From assembly GCF_001510895.1 (NCBI RefSeq), contig NZ_LPWA01000101.1, positions 1 through 64,000 on the forward strand: DNA of 64,000 nucleotides, read 5' to 3'. Below are positions 27,212-37,189 of the stretch, in pieces (position 1 is the stretch's first letter; every line of letters starts with the position of its first letter). The position numbers and the translations under genes are program-made. Under the pieces are notes generated by a model. The model was given only the letters and a program-made list of their open reading frames with translations. It did no database searches and was not told where the DNA came from. This DNA comes from Mesorhizobium loti (lineage in GTDB: Bacteria; Pseudomonadota; Alphaproteobacteria; Rhizobiales; Rhizobiaceae).

Positions 27212-27290
27212 TGCCAATCTCCCCCTTGTGGGACCCTTGTGGGGGAGATGTCCGGCAGGACAGAGGGGGCGCTGTCCCGCCAGCATCGCC
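27212..27290. repeat. Dispersed palindromic repeat A, inverted copy
   Basis: This copy reads CCAATCTCCCCC, a partly duplicated TTGTGGGACCCTTGTGG loop, GGGGGAGATGTCCGGC, AGGACAGAGGGGG and GCTGTCCCGCC. The loop duplication is unique among copies in the window. It ends just before the 3' end of the LysR gene. Confidence 0.7.
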
Positions 27291-27298
27291 AAGATGAC

Positions 27299-28198
27299 TC
27301 AAATCGCATCCAGCTTTGGCCCCAGAATCTCCACCAGCCAGTCGACGAACACTCTCACCCTTGGCGACAGTTGCCGGCTGCGCGGATAGAGCACCGAGAT
27401 CGGCGTCGCGGTCGGCGGATGGTCGGGAAGCACCTCGACAAGCCGGCCGGCCTCGAGATCGTCGGCGTAGCGAAGCCTCGGCGCCTGGAACAGCCCGAAG
27501 CCCATGCGAACGAGCGCGGCGCTGGTGTCGGAGTTTGCGACAGTGACCCGCGACGGCAGGACGATTTCGCGCACCGCGCCGTCGACGGTGAATTCGAGCG
27601 GCATCACCTGTCCGGTGCGGGAAGAAATGAAGCCGATCATCACATGTCCGGCGAGATCGTCGGGCGTCGCCGGCACGCCATGACGCTGGAGATAAGCGGG
27701 GCTGGCAACGGTGATCTCACGCGCGATGCCCAGCCGTCGCACGATCATATCGCTGTCGGGAAGGATGCCCGCCCGGATGACGCAATCGACGCCTTCGCGC
27801 ACGAGGTCGACGAGCCGGTCCCCCTCGCCGATATGCACCGTCAGGCCCGGATATCTGGTGAGTAGCGCCGGCAGTTCCGGCAAGAGGAAGGCGCGCGCCA
27901 TGTGGCCGTTGACGTCGACGCTGAGGCGTCCGCGCACCTCATGCGCGCCGAAGCCGCCTTCGGCATCCTCGACATCAGCCAGGATGCCGATGCAGCGCTG
28001 GTAGTAGGCTTCGCCGTCGAGCGTCGGCGTGACATGCCTTGTGGTGCGTCTGAGCAATTGGACGCCCAGCCGCTCCTCCAGCCGCTTGATGGCCGCGGTG
28101 GCGCTGGAGCGCGGCAGGCCGAGATCGGCGGCGGCCGCGGTGAAGCTTCGCCTTTCCACGACGCGGGTGAAGAGCCGCATGCTGTCGAACCTGTCCAT
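27299..28198 (-). CDS. LysR-family transcriptional regulator
   Basis: A 299-residue LysR protein: N-terminal helix-turn-helix (MRLFTRVVERRSFTAAAADL, PRSSATAAIKRLEERLG) and a periplasmic-binding-like effector domain ending in VDWLVEIL. The start MDRFDSMRLF at 28198 is the family-typical beginning; the frame is open to 28285. It is divergent from the SDR gene at 28304 and is its likely activator or repressor. Confidence 0.9.
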   Translation of the reverse strand: MDRFDSMRLFTRVVERRSFTAAAADLGLPRSSATAAIKRLEERLGVQLLRRTTRHVTPTLDGEAYYQRCIGILADVEDAEGGFGAHEVRGRLSVDVNGHMARAFLLPELPALLTRYPGLTVHIGEGDRLVDLVREGVDCVIRAGILPDSDMIVRRLGIAREITVASPAYLQRHGVPATPDDLAGHVMIGFISSRTGQVMPLEFTVDGAVREIVLPSRVTVANSDTSAALVRMGFGLFQAPRLRYADDLEAGRLVEVLPDHPPTATPISVLYPRSRQLSPRVRVFVDWLVEILGPKLDAI

Positions 28199-28303
28199 GG
28201 ACGATTGTTCGCATGGTTTGAATAGAGATGGCAATGTAGGCCCGATTATATCGGCTGATGAGGCGAGTATATGCATCTCCTTCACAAAGAAGGAGATTTC
28301 GTC

Positions 28304-29064
28304 ATGACCACCCGCCCCATCGCCCTCATCACCGGCGGCAGCCGCGCCTCGGCCGCAACACCGCGCTCAACCTCGCCCGCAAGGGCGTCGACGTCATCGT
28401 CACCTATCGCTCGCGCGCCGACGAGGCGAAGGCGGCCATAGCCGAGATCGAGGCGGCCGGCGGCAAAGCCGCCGCGCTCGAGCTCGACACCGGCGCCGTC
28501 GCCACTTTCCCTGCCTTCGTCGCGGCGTTGAAGAAGACGCTGCAGGAAAACTGGCAGCGCGACCGCCTCGACTACCTCGTCAACAATGCCGGCACCGGCC
28601 TGCGCAAGATGTTCGCCGAGACGACCGAGCGGGAATTCGACACGCTGATGAACATCCATCTCAAAGGCGTGTTCTTCCTCACCCAGGCGCTGCTGCCGCT
28701 GATCAACGATGGCGGCCGCATCATCAACGTGTCGAGCGGGCTGGCGCGTTTCTCGGTCCCGGGTTCGGCCGCCTATGCGATGATGAAGGGCGGCGTCGAG
28801 GTGCTCACACGCTACCTCGCCAAGGAGCTCGCGGCGCGGCGCATCACCGCCAACACCGTGGCGCCCGGCGCAATCGCCACCGACTTCAACGGTGGCCATG
28901 TGCGCGACGACGCCGAGATCAACCGCGTCGTGGCAGGTATGACGGCGCTCGGCCGCGCCGGCGTTGCCGACGACATCGGGCCCATGATCGCCTCGCTGCT
29001 GTCGGAGGACAATCGCTGGGTGAATGCGCAGCGCATCGAAGTCTCGGGCGGCATGAATATCTGA
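28304..29064 (+). CDS. Short-chain dehydrogenase/reductase, frameshifted near the 5' end
   Basis: A 253-residue classical SDR when corrected. A strong AAGGAG precedes the ATG at 28304 (MTTRPIALITGGSR). At about 28343-28349 one G of CGGCC seems lost, after which the Rossmann motif continues as GLGRNTAL. Catalytic features follow: VNNAGTG, VSSGLARFS, and YAMMKG (Tyr and Lys). C-terminal GRAGVADDIGPMIASLLSE and VSGGMNI are typical. It probably reduces a carbonyl or quinone substrate with NAD(P)H. The LysR gene is divergent. Confidence 0.88.
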
Positions 29065-29099
29065 GCGGACGCATCCGCTCCGAGCGGACGGGTCCGCTC
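29063..29099. repeat. Two tandem hairpins after the SDR gene
   Basis: GAGCGGA...TCCGCTC (29063-29080) and GAGCGGAC-GG-GTCCGCTC (29082-29099) are two near-identical short inverted repeats in direct succession, the first overlapping the SDR stop. No T run follows, so they are weak candidates for an intrinsic terminator and may be a protein-binding or RNA-stability element. Confidence 0.5.
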
Positions 29100-29249
29100 C
29101 GATCCGCCAGTCAATCGCACCGCGCGTGCTTCGCCGCTGTTTGCCGGCGAAACACGGCGCTTTCCATATTGACAGCCATCGGCAAACCGGTGTTTCCGGC
29201 ACGGTGCGGCAGCCGGAAAAATTTAGCGCTATCACCCCTCCCCGCGCGC

Positions 29250-29277
29250 TTGACTCTCGCAAGGCGCCAGCCTATTT
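29250..29277 (+). promoter_or_regulatory. groESL promoter
   Basis: TTGACT and CTATTT are spaced by 16 bp, within a CTTGACT context like alphaproteobacterial heat-shock promoters. It lies just before the CIRCE element, placing the transcription start at or near that operator. The remaining 29100-29249 holds no visible gene. Confidence 0.55.
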
Positions 29278-29287
29278 CAGCGCCACG

Positions 29288-29314
29288 TTAGCACTCGCCT
29301 TTGGTGAGTGCTAA
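29288..29314 (+). promoter_or_regulatory. CIRCE operator (HrcA binding site)
   Basis: TTAGCACTC and GAGTGCTAA flank a nine-base spacer, an exact match to the CIRCE consensus. HrcA binds here and represses groESL until heat shock. It lies 65 bp upstream of the groES start. Confidence 0.95.
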
Positions 29315-29379
29315 CTCATATCCGGCGGCCTCGCCGGATGGAGGAACAGTTCTCACCGTTCTCATTCGAGGAAGACAAC

Positions 29380-29676
29380 ATGGCAAAGTCCAAGTTCCGC
29401 CCGCTTCATGACCGCGTGGTCGTTCGCCGGGTCGAATCCGAATCCAAGACCGCCGGCGGGATCATCATCCCGGATACGGCGAAGGAGAAGCCGCAGGAAG
29501 GCGAGATCATCGCCGTCGGCTCCGGCGCCCGCGACGAAAACGGCAAGCTCGTGCCGCTCGACGTCAAGGCCGGCGACCGTGTGCTGTTCGGCAAGTGGTC
29601 GGGCACTGAAGTCAAGCTCAATGGCGAGGACCTTCTGATCATGAAGGAATCCGACATCATGGGCATCATCGGCTGA
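29380..29676 (+). CDS. groES: Co-chaperonin GroES
   Basis: A 98-residue GroES protein, the usual length for rhizobia. It begins [17 protein letters not shown], contains the mobile-loop region [17 protein letters not shown] and ends MGIIG. It caps the GroEL ring in the cytoplasm. The gene follows a promoter and CIRCE element and is 63 bp upstream of groEL in one operon. Confidence 0.98.
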   Translation: MAKSKFRPLHDRVVVRRVESESKTAGGIIIPDTAKEKPQEGEIIAVGSGARDENGKLVPLDVKAGDRVLFGKWSGTEVKLNGEDLLIMKESDIMGIIG

Positions 29677-29736
29677 ATATCGGCACCCTCACCAACTGAG
29701 TTTCCAGGCTCGTCCCGAGCCCCAGTCAGGAGCTAA

Positions 29737-31391
<1,655 letters not shown>

Positions 31392-31420
31392 TCCAAGCTA
31401 CCTGGCTAATGCATAGGGAA

Positions 31421-31447
31421 AGGGCGGCAGCGATGCCGCCCTTTTTG
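31421..31447 (+). terminator. Intrinsic terminator of groESL
   Basis: AGGGCGGCA (31421-31429) pairs perfectly with TGCCGCCCT (31434-31442) around a four-base loop and is followed by a run of T residues. It lies 30 bp after the groEL stop. Confidence 0.9.
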
Positions 31448-31522
31448 TTTGGCTTGCGGCGGCCAGTCCAAAGGCGGGCAAGACTTTCGTACTGCTGCGG
31501 TTGGCGAAGCCTGCGCGACAGC

Positions 31523-31575
31523 GAATCTCCCCCCTTGAGGGGGAGATGCCCGGCAGGGCAGAGGGGGGCGCGCGC
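31523..31575. repeat. Dispersed palindromic repeat A
   Basis: AATCTCCCCCC-TTGA-GGGGGAGAT is followed by GCCCGGCAGGGCAGAGGGGG. This copy follows the groESL terminator and is paired with an inverted copy at 31633-31685. Confidence 0.7.
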
Positions 31576-31632
31576 GTAGGGCGCCGCCGACGCCGCTTCT
31601 CGTCGCAGAAGGCGCCGGCGCTCCACGCGCGC

Positions 31633-31685
31633 GACCCCCTCTGTCGCCTTCGGCGACATCTCCTCCTCAAGGGGGGAGATCAGCA
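31633..31685. repeat. Dispersed palindromic repeat A, inverted copy
   Basis: CCCCCTCTGTCGCC, TTCGGCGACATC, TCCTCCTC and AAGGGGGGAGATC reproduce repeat A. It overlaps the 3' end of the TetR gene at 31667 and supplies that gene's last codons and stop. Confidence 0.7.
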
Positions 31686-32284
31686 GCGTCCGCCGGCTGC
31701 GCCACCTTGCCGGAACGCACCGCCACTTCGATCAGCGCCACCACTTCGTCGGCCACGGCAGCGAGCGGGGTGCGGTCGCGGGTGGCGCGGGCGATCACCA
31801 TCAGGCCCTCGAGCGAGGATTCGACCAGCAGCGCCAGCGCCTGCGCCCGCTGCTCCGGCACCCCTGCCCTGACGAAGGTCTGGCGCAGCAGGCCGATCCA
31901 TTGCTCGAACGCGGAGCGGCAGATCTCGGCAAGGTCCGGCACGTCATTGGGTCCGTCCAGCACGACCGGCGCGATCGGGCAGCCGAGCGAGAATTCGTTC
32001 TCCTCCAGCATACGCGCCACCGACTGGTAGATGTGACGGACCGCGACCGCCGGGTCGCTTTCCGCGGCAAGATCGGCAGCGAGCCGCTCGGTGACCTTTG
32101 CCACGCTGTCGCGCGTCACCTCGATGACCAACTGGTCCTTGCCGCCCGGGAAATGAAAATAGAGCGAGCCGCGCGGCGCGCCGCTGGCGCTCAAAATGTC
32201 GTTGAGCGAGGTGCCGTGATAGCCCCGCTGCCTGATGAGCAGCGCCGTTGCTTCGATCATGCGGGTGCGTGTGTCCGTCGCCAC
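31667..32284 (-). CDS. TetR-family regulator (YxaF/LmrA-like)
   Basis: A 205-residue TetR repressor. The N-terminal DNA-binding domain includes RGYHGTSLNDILSASGAPRG and SLYFHFPGGKDQLV, a form typical of the YxaF/LmrA subgroup. The ligand domain has FSLGCPIAPVVLD. Its last residues and TGA come from repeat A. It is divergent from the alcohol dehydrogenase operon, with a direct-repeat operator in between. Confidence 0.9.
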   Translation of the reverse strand: MATDTRTRMIEATALLIRQRGYHGTSLNDILSASGAPRGSLYFHFPGGKDQLVIEVTRDSVAKVTERLAADLAAESDPAVAVRHIYQSVARMLEENEFSLGCPIAPVVLDGPNDVPDLAEICRSAFEQWIGLLRQTFVRAGVPEQRAQALALLVESSLEGLMVIARATRDRTPLAAVADEVVALIEVAVRSGKVAQPADAADLPP

Positions 32285-32349
32285 GTCAACCTCTCACCAT
32301 GTCAACCTCTGTCAGGAGTGCGCATTATAGGCCTTGCCAACAATATGAC

Positions 32350-32384
32350 AATCGGTCTACATAATATGTAAATCGGTCTACATA
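32350..32384. promoter_or_regulatory. Twin operator repeats, 21-bp period
   Basis: AATCGGTCTACATA occurs twice, at 32350-32363 and 32371-32384, exactly 21 bp apart (two helical turns). The position in the divergent gap between the TetR gene and the dehydrogenase fits two dimers of the TetR protein on one face of the DNA. Confidence 0.65.
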
Positions 32385-32399
32385 TTCGGAAGGCGACAA

Positions 32400-33409
32400 A
32401 TGCAAACCTATCGACTTGAGGAGCAAGGAGGCATCGAGAAGCTGGTGTTGCGGGAGGAGGCGATGCCGCAGCCGGGCCCGCATCAGATCGTGGTGAGGGT
32501 GCGTGCCGCCTCGATCAACCGGCGCGACACAATGATCCTCAACGGCACCTATCCGCTGACCCCGCGGCCTGGCATCGTTCCGCTGAGCGACGGCGCCGGC
32601 GAGGTGGCGGCGATCGGCGATGGCGTCATGCGCTTTGCCGTCGGCGAGCGCGTCACCGGCAGCTATTTCGCGCGCTGGGTCGACGGGCGCATGCATCCGG
32701 GCATCGTCGACCAGCTCGGCTGCACGCTGGACGGCATGCTCTCGGAATACGCCTTGCTCGACGAGCAATGGGCCGTGCGGCTGCCCGACCATCTCTCATG
32801 GCAGGAGGCCGCGACCTTCACCTGTGCCGGGCTGACCGCCTGGAGCGCGCTGATGGGTGCGGAGATTCCGAAGCCCGGGCAATGGGTTCTGGTCATCGGC
32901 TCAGGCGGCGTTGCGCTCTTCGCACTGCAATTCGCCAAGATGCTTGGTTGCCGGGTCGCGTCCGTCACCTCGCGCGCCGAAAAGGCCGACAGGCTGCGGA
33001 CGCTCGGCGCCGACCTCGTGATCGCCACCGCCGAGACATCGGAATGGGGCATGAAGCTGCGCGAGGCGACGGGCGGCATCGACCTCGTCGTCGAGACCGG
33101 CGGCCCGGCGACCTTCGCGCAATCGCTGATCGCAAGCTCGCTTTACGGACGCATCGTGCTGCTGACCGTTCAGGACCAGAAGGGCAAGTCGGTCGAGATC
33201 CCGGGCTCCGTCTATCAGCGCAGTCTCGCCACCATCGGCCGCGTCTTCGTCGGCAGCCGCAGCGCGCTGGAGACGATGCTCACCGCCGTCGCCACGCATC
33301 GGCTGAAGCCGGTCATCGACAGGGTCTTCCCCTTTGCCGAGCGCCCGAGGCCTACCGGCATTTCCAGCGGGGCGACGTCTTCGGCAAGGTCGTCATCGAC
33401 GGCGCCTGA
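32400..33409 (+). CDS. Zinc-type/quinone-reductase-like alcohol dehydrogenase (MDR), frameshifted near the 3' end
   Basis: A 336-residue medium-chain dehydrogenase when corrected. The N-terminal GroES-like domain has RAASINRRDTMI, as in quinone oxidoreductase-type members, with no structural-zinc cysteine cluster. The Rossmann motif is VLVIGSGGVALFALQ. The break at about 33338-33345 (one G missing in GAGGCGCC) precedes EAYRHFQRGDVFGKVVI, which ends at 33409. It heads an operon with an OsmC-type and an NTF2-like protein and is probably induced through the divergent TetR protein by an electrophile or aldehyde. Confidence 0.88.
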
Positions 33410-33444
33410 CCACTCACTTAACCGACCAGACAGGAGAGACAGCA

Positions 33445-33879
33445 ATGACAATCCGCGACGCATCGGCCGAATGGCAAGGCACACTCAAGGAGGGATCCGG
33501 CCGGCTGCGGCTGGGCAGCGGCGTGTTCGAGGGCGCCTTTTCCTTCCCGTCACGCTTCGAGAACGGCCCCGGCACCAATCCGGAGGAGCTGATCGCGGCG
33601 GCGCATGCCGGCTGCTTCTCAATGGCGCTGAGCGCCATCCTCGGCCGCGAAGGTCATGTTCCGGGAAGCATCCACACGATCGCCAAGGTGCATCTCGGCG
33701 CCACCGCGGCCGGGCCGACGATCACCCGCATCGAACTGGAGACGGAAGCAAGCGTCGCCGGGCTGGCGGCGGACGACTTCGAGCGGCTGGCGCAAGCCGC
33801 CAAGGCGACCTGCCTCGTCTCGCGGGCGCTGGCCGGCGTCGCCACGATCACGCTCCGGGCGAGCCTCACAGATCACTGA
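33445..33879 (+). CDS. OsmC-family peroxidase (OsmC subgroup)
   Basis: A 144-residue OsmC-type protein. The two redox cysteines are in AAAHAGCFSMALS and KATCLVSRAL, as in organic hydroperoxide resistance proteins. It reduces organic hydroperoxides with a thiol partner in the cytoplasm. The ATG at 33445 follows CAGGAGAG. It lies 35 bp after the dehydrogenase in the same operon. Confidence 0.92.
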   Translation: MTIRDASAEWQGTLKEGSGRLRLGSGVFEGAFSFPSRFENGPGTNPEELIAAAHAGCFSMALSAILGREGHVPGSIHTIAKVHLGATAAGPTITRIELETEASVAGLAADDFERLAQAAKATCLVSRALAGVATITLRASLTDH

Positions 33880-33897
33880 CACGGAAGGAAAAAGCCA

Positions 33898-34274
33898 ATG
33901 ACCCAAGAACTCATACTCGGCATTGCCGAGGCCAAGCGCTCCGCCGAGACGGCGGAAATCATGCGGCGCTACAACGACGTGTTCCAGCGCCACGACCCGT
34001 CGGCGCTGGACGCACTGGTGGCGGATGACTGCGTGATCGAGAATACGACGCCGGCGCGGACGGCGCCCGGCGTGTCGGCAAGGCGGCTTGCGTCGAGCTG
34101 TGGTCGGCGATCGCCACCGGGCCCGGCATGCGCTTCGATATCGAAGAAACCTTCGTTGCCGGCGACCGCGCGACGATCCGCTGGCGCTTGTGGATGGCCG
34201 ACGGCAATTGGCTGCGCGGCGTCAACCTGATGCGCGTCCGGGACGGACAGATCATCGGGCAATGGGTTATGTGA
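33898..34274 (+). CDS. NTF2-like (SnoaL-type) protein, frameshifted
   Basis: A 125-residue alpha/beta cone protein when corrected. The N-terminal helix has RRYNDVFQRHDPSALDALV and the barrel strands follow (MRFDIEETFVAGDRATIRW, VNLMRVRDGQIIGQWVM), the classical SnoaL_2 layout. The frame breaks at about 34069-34075, where GGCC has probably become GGC; the restored frame ends at 34274. It is the third gene of the dehydrogenase-OsmC operon. Members are small-molecule binding or isomerase proteins; its substrate is unknown. Confidence 0.82.
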
Positions 34275-34365
34275 AGGGATAGGGCCTGGCGGGAAAAGCC
34301 GCGCCTAGGCCCTGCCCGGCCGCCAAGGTTTTGGATTCCGGGCAAAAGTCGTCCATTGTCTGACT

Positions 34366-34466
34366 AGAGCGGTTCAGCGTTTCACAGAATCCGCTGAACC
34401 GCTCTAAGTATTTGTTTTTACGCAATTCCGGACGGAAAACCGTTACACACTTTTCCTGGAATTGCT
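34366..34466. repeat. Composite repeat: 14-bp hairpin plus repeat B
   Basis: AGAGCGGTTCAGCG (34366-34379) pairs perfectly with CGCTGAACCGCTCT (34392-34405). After a T-rich spacer, repeat B follows at 34422-34466 (GCAATTCCGG to GGAATTGCT). The first hairpin followed by TTTGTTTTT resembles an intrinsic terminator for the upstream operon. The flanking 34275-34493 shows no gene. Confidence 0.7.
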
Positions 34467-34493
34467 CTAGACGACACCTTGGAGGTTGGACAC

Positions 34494-34931
34494 ATGGCGC
34501 TCAAACGGATGGACAACGTAGGAATCGTCGTCGACGACCTCGGAGCGACGATTGATTTCTTTCTTGAGCTCGGCCTTGAGCTCGAAGGGCGGGCCACGAT
34601 CGAAGGAGAATGGGCCGGACGTGTCACTGGACTGGGCGATCAGCATGTCGAGATTGCCATGATGCGCACGCCAGACGGCCACGGCCGGCTCGAGCTGTCC
34701 CGTTTCCTCACGCCGCCTGTCGTCGCCGATCACCGCAACGCCCCGGTGAATGCTCTAGGCTACCTCCGCGTCATGTTCGCTGTGGACGACATCGACGAGA
34801 CGCTTGAAAGGCTCCGCAATCGCGGCGCGCAGCTCGTAGGCGAAGTGGTCCAGTATAAAGACGCATATCGGCTCTGCTACATCCGCGGACCTGAAGGGCT
34901 TCTCATCGGACTCGCCCAAGAACTCGGCTGA
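34494..34931 (+). CDS. VOC-superfamily (glyoxalase-like) protein
   Basis: A 145-residue protein with two beta-alpha-beta3 modules of the vicinal oxygen chelate fold: MDNVGIVVDDLGATIDFF at the start, and YIRGPEGLLIGLAQEL at the end, where a glutamate-type metal ligand would normally be. The ATG at 34494 follows GGAGG. Members include glyoxalases, dioxygenases and drug-resistance proteins; the substrate cannot be read here. It converges on the OsmC-type gene. Confidence 0.88.
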   Translation: MALKRMDNVGIVVDDLGATIDFFLELGLELEGRATIEGEWAGRVTGLGDQHVEIAMMRTPDGHGRLELSRFLTPPVVADHRNAPVNALGYLRVMFAVDDIDETLERLRNRGAQLVGEVVQYKDAYRLCYIRGPEGLLIGLAQELG

Positions 34932-34973
34932 GTGCGATACGAAGAGCTACCAAGCGCGTCCCACAAAGGGTGG

Positions 34974-35487
34974 TTAGCGCGCGACCCTGTTGAGCTTCAC
35001 GAAGGTCTTGGGACTGCGCTGGATCGTCTGGAAGATCACGCAGTAGCGGTCGGTGAGCTCAAGCAGTTCCGTCAGCCGCTTTTGCGGAGCGTCCGTCTCG
35101 ATGTCGAGCCGCAAACGGATCTCCTTGAAGCCGACCGGCACGCCTTCGGTGACGCCGAGCGTGCCGCGAAGGTCGACGTCGCCCTCGGCGAATTTTCGCC
35201 GACTTGATCGGAATCTCCAACACGGCAGCCGCCGCCCGCATCGAGACGCCGGCGCAGGCGATAAGCGCCTCCAGCAGCATGTCGCCGGAACAAAGCTCCT
35301 GCCCGCTGCCGCCGGCCTTCGGATGGATGCCGGCCAGTGCCAGTCCGCGTCCGGTCTCGACCTTGCAGGTCACCCTGGAATCGTCGGCGCTGCCCTTGGC
35401 CTTCAGCGTGAGAAGTGCCGCCCGCGCATCCTTGCGATAAAGATCCTTGATCGGCTCCTGCGTGGCGCGAAATGTTGCGATGTCCAT
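34974..35487 (-). CDS. OsmC-family protein, frameshifted
   Basis: About 170 residues when corrected. The first part (ATFRATQEPIKDLYR, ELCSGDMLLEALIACAGVSM) has the OsmC fold with a reactive cysteine in LIACAGV. Downstream, GDVDLRGTLGVTEG, IETDAPQKRL and TDRYCVIFQT (second cysteine) lie in another frame ending at 34974. The switch at about 35190-35196 needs one base less, not more: AAAA should probably be AAA. This is the only probable insertion among the frame breaks in the window. The gene may act with the OsmC protein at 33.4 kb against organic peroxides. Confidence 0.82.
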
Positions 35488-35542
35488 GCGTATTCTCCTG
35501 TCGTGTAATGTGGTTCTCGGGAGTCGGTTGTCATCGCCGGAC

Positions 35543-35968
35543 TTACTCCGGCACGCTCACGCCGGAGCCGCCGAGCTCGGCCGGAAAATCCTTCAGCTTC
35601 GGCAAGCCGTCCTTCATCGGCAGGATGGTCTCGGCATAATTGACATGGACGGCCGGTGTGAATTCCACGGTCGGGATGGTGGCCGCGTAGACGTCGACCA
35701 GGCCGAGCGGCGGATGATCCGTCATCAGATGCCCGCCGCATTTGGTGCAGAACCGGCGATCGCTCATCTTCGACTTCTTGAAGCCGGACAGGAACTCCGC
35801 ACCCTTGGTGACCTTGACGTTCTGAGGCTTCCACAGCGTGAAGGCATTCACTGGAGACGCCGACCACGAACGACAGGAACCGCAATGGCAATAGCCCATC
35901 GCCTCGGCGGTTCCGTGGACTTCGATTTCCACGGCGCCGCAAAAACACCCGCCCTTATGTACCGTCAT
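35543..35968 (-). CDS. GFA-family (glutathione-dependent formaldehyde-activating-like) protein
   Basis: A 141-residue zinc protein of the GFA/CENP-V family. Cysteines are arranged as GGCFCGAV, GYCHCGSCRSW and FCTKCGGHL, the usual seven-cysteine zinc-binding set. The founding enzyme adds glutathione to formaldehyde, but most members have no proven activity. It lies 55 bp upstream of the OsmC-type gene on the same strand, so they may be cotranscribed. The 194 bp up to the AraC gene hold the divergent promoters. Confidence 0.88.
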   Translation of the reverse strand: MTVHKGGCFCGAVEIEVHGTAEAMGYCHCGSCRSWSASPVNAFTLWKPQNVKVTKGAEFLSGFKKSKMSDRRFCTKCGGHLMTDHPPLGLVDVYAATIPTVEFTPAVHVNYAETILPMKDGLPKLKDFPAELGGSGVSVPE

Positions 35969-36162
35969 GACTTACATCCTTGTCTTCCTTGAGTTCGACT
36001 GCGCTTGAGCGTCCGATTTGGGACGGAGCTCAGCACCGGCGAGGGTTTAAAGCTTCCGGCCATGAACGGAATGACGGCGCGTCCGCCTTACTTGACAGCG
36101 CGTCCGGAACTCGAAAGGGATGTCGCGCCGGGCTGCCGCGCAACTCACGGGACTTGAGTGGA

Positions 36163-37188
36163 ATGGCCGGGGACGCTCTGTCTGACCTGTTGAAAACGGT
36201 GCGCCTTACCGGCGCGACGTTCTTCGACATCGCCGCCCAGGATCCCTGGGCGGTCTGCTCGCCCGCCCCCGCTTCGATATTGCCAAGGATACTGCCGGGC
36301 GCGGATCACCTGATTTCCTACCACGTGCTCACGGCCGGGCGCTGCTTCGCCCGCATCGTCGGCAAGGAGGCCATCCCCGTCGAGGCCGGCGAGGTCGTGG
36401 TCTTCACCAAGAGCGATCCGCATATCATGTCGAGCACGCCCGACTTGAGGGCCGATCCGCCGACCGCGGATGTGCTGGATATCGCGGCCGCCAGCCAGAC
36501 GCCGTTCCCCATCAACTACGTCAAGGACGGAACGATGTCGGCGCGGCTGGTGTGCGGCTATCTCGCCTGCGATGCCCTGCCCTTCAACCCGCTACTCGAA
36601 GCGCTGCCGCCGGTGATCAAGGCCGGGGATGTGAAAGGCGACGGCGGCTGGCTCGGCCAGTTCATCAAGCTGGCAGTGTCAGAGGTGGCGGAGAAGCGGG
36701 CGGGCAGCGAGACGGTGCTCACCAAACTCAGCGAATTGATGTTTGTCGACGTGCTCCGCCGCTATGTGGAATCGCTGCCGCCGCAGCATACCGGCTGGCT
36801 GGCTGGCCTGCGCGATCCGCATCTGAGCAAGGCGCTGGCGCTGATCCACGATCGGCCGGCGCACAGTTGGACCCTGGAAGCGCTGGCGAAAGAGTCCGCG
36901 CTGTCGCGCACCGTGCTCGCCGAACGCTTCACCAGGCTCGTCGGCATGCCGCCGATGCACTATCTCGCCAAATGGCGGATGCAGATTGCCTCGGAATTGC
37001 TCAGCGCCGGCAACAGCAACGTCGCTTCTATCGCGGCGGACATCGGCTACGAATCCGAGGCCGCGTTCAGCCGTGCCTTCAAGAAGATGATTGGCGTTCC
37101 GCCTTCGGCCTGGCGGCTTGGCATTCGGACTGCGTCCGGTTTCGGAAGCGAGGCTTCCGAAACCGAAGGCGGACCGGAGGGCAGGTAA
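36163..37188 (+). CDS. AraC-family regulator with cupin_6 sensor domain
   Basis: A 341-residue regulator. The N-terminal AraC-type cupin (cupin_6) carries WAVCSPAPAS, HVLTAGRCFARI and GEVVVFTKSDPHIM, typical of regulators next to oxidoreductase and glutathione-related genes. The C-terminal AraC domain has two helix-turn-helices (LEALAKESALSRTVLAERF, IAADIGYESEAAFSRAF). The start at 36163 gives the usual length; the frame is open back to 35980 without a domain. It is divergent from the GFA and OsmC genes and may control them. Confidence 0.9.
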   Translation: MAGDALSDLLKTVRLTGATFFDIAAQDPWAVCSPAPASILPRILPGADHLISYHVLTAGRCFARIVGKEAIPVEAGEVVVFTKSDPHIMSSTPDLRADPPTADVLDIAAASQTPFPINYVKDGTMSARLVCGYLACDALPFNPLLEALPPVIKAGDVKGDGGWLGQFIKLAVSEVAEKRAGSETVLTKLSELMFVDVLRRYVESLPPQHTGWLAGLRDPHLSKALALIHDRPAHSWTLEALAKESALSRTVLAERFTRLVGMPPMHYLAKWRMQIASELLSAGNSNVASIAADIGYESEAAFSRAFKKMIGVPPSAWRLGIRTASGFGSEASETEGGPEGR

Positions 37189-37189
37189 A

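Noticed and set aside
32400..34028. Apparent 542-residue dehydrogenase with a long C-terminal extension
   Set aside because: Beyond about 33340 the frame reads out of phase with the OsmC-type gene. The extension is a product of the missing base near 33342.
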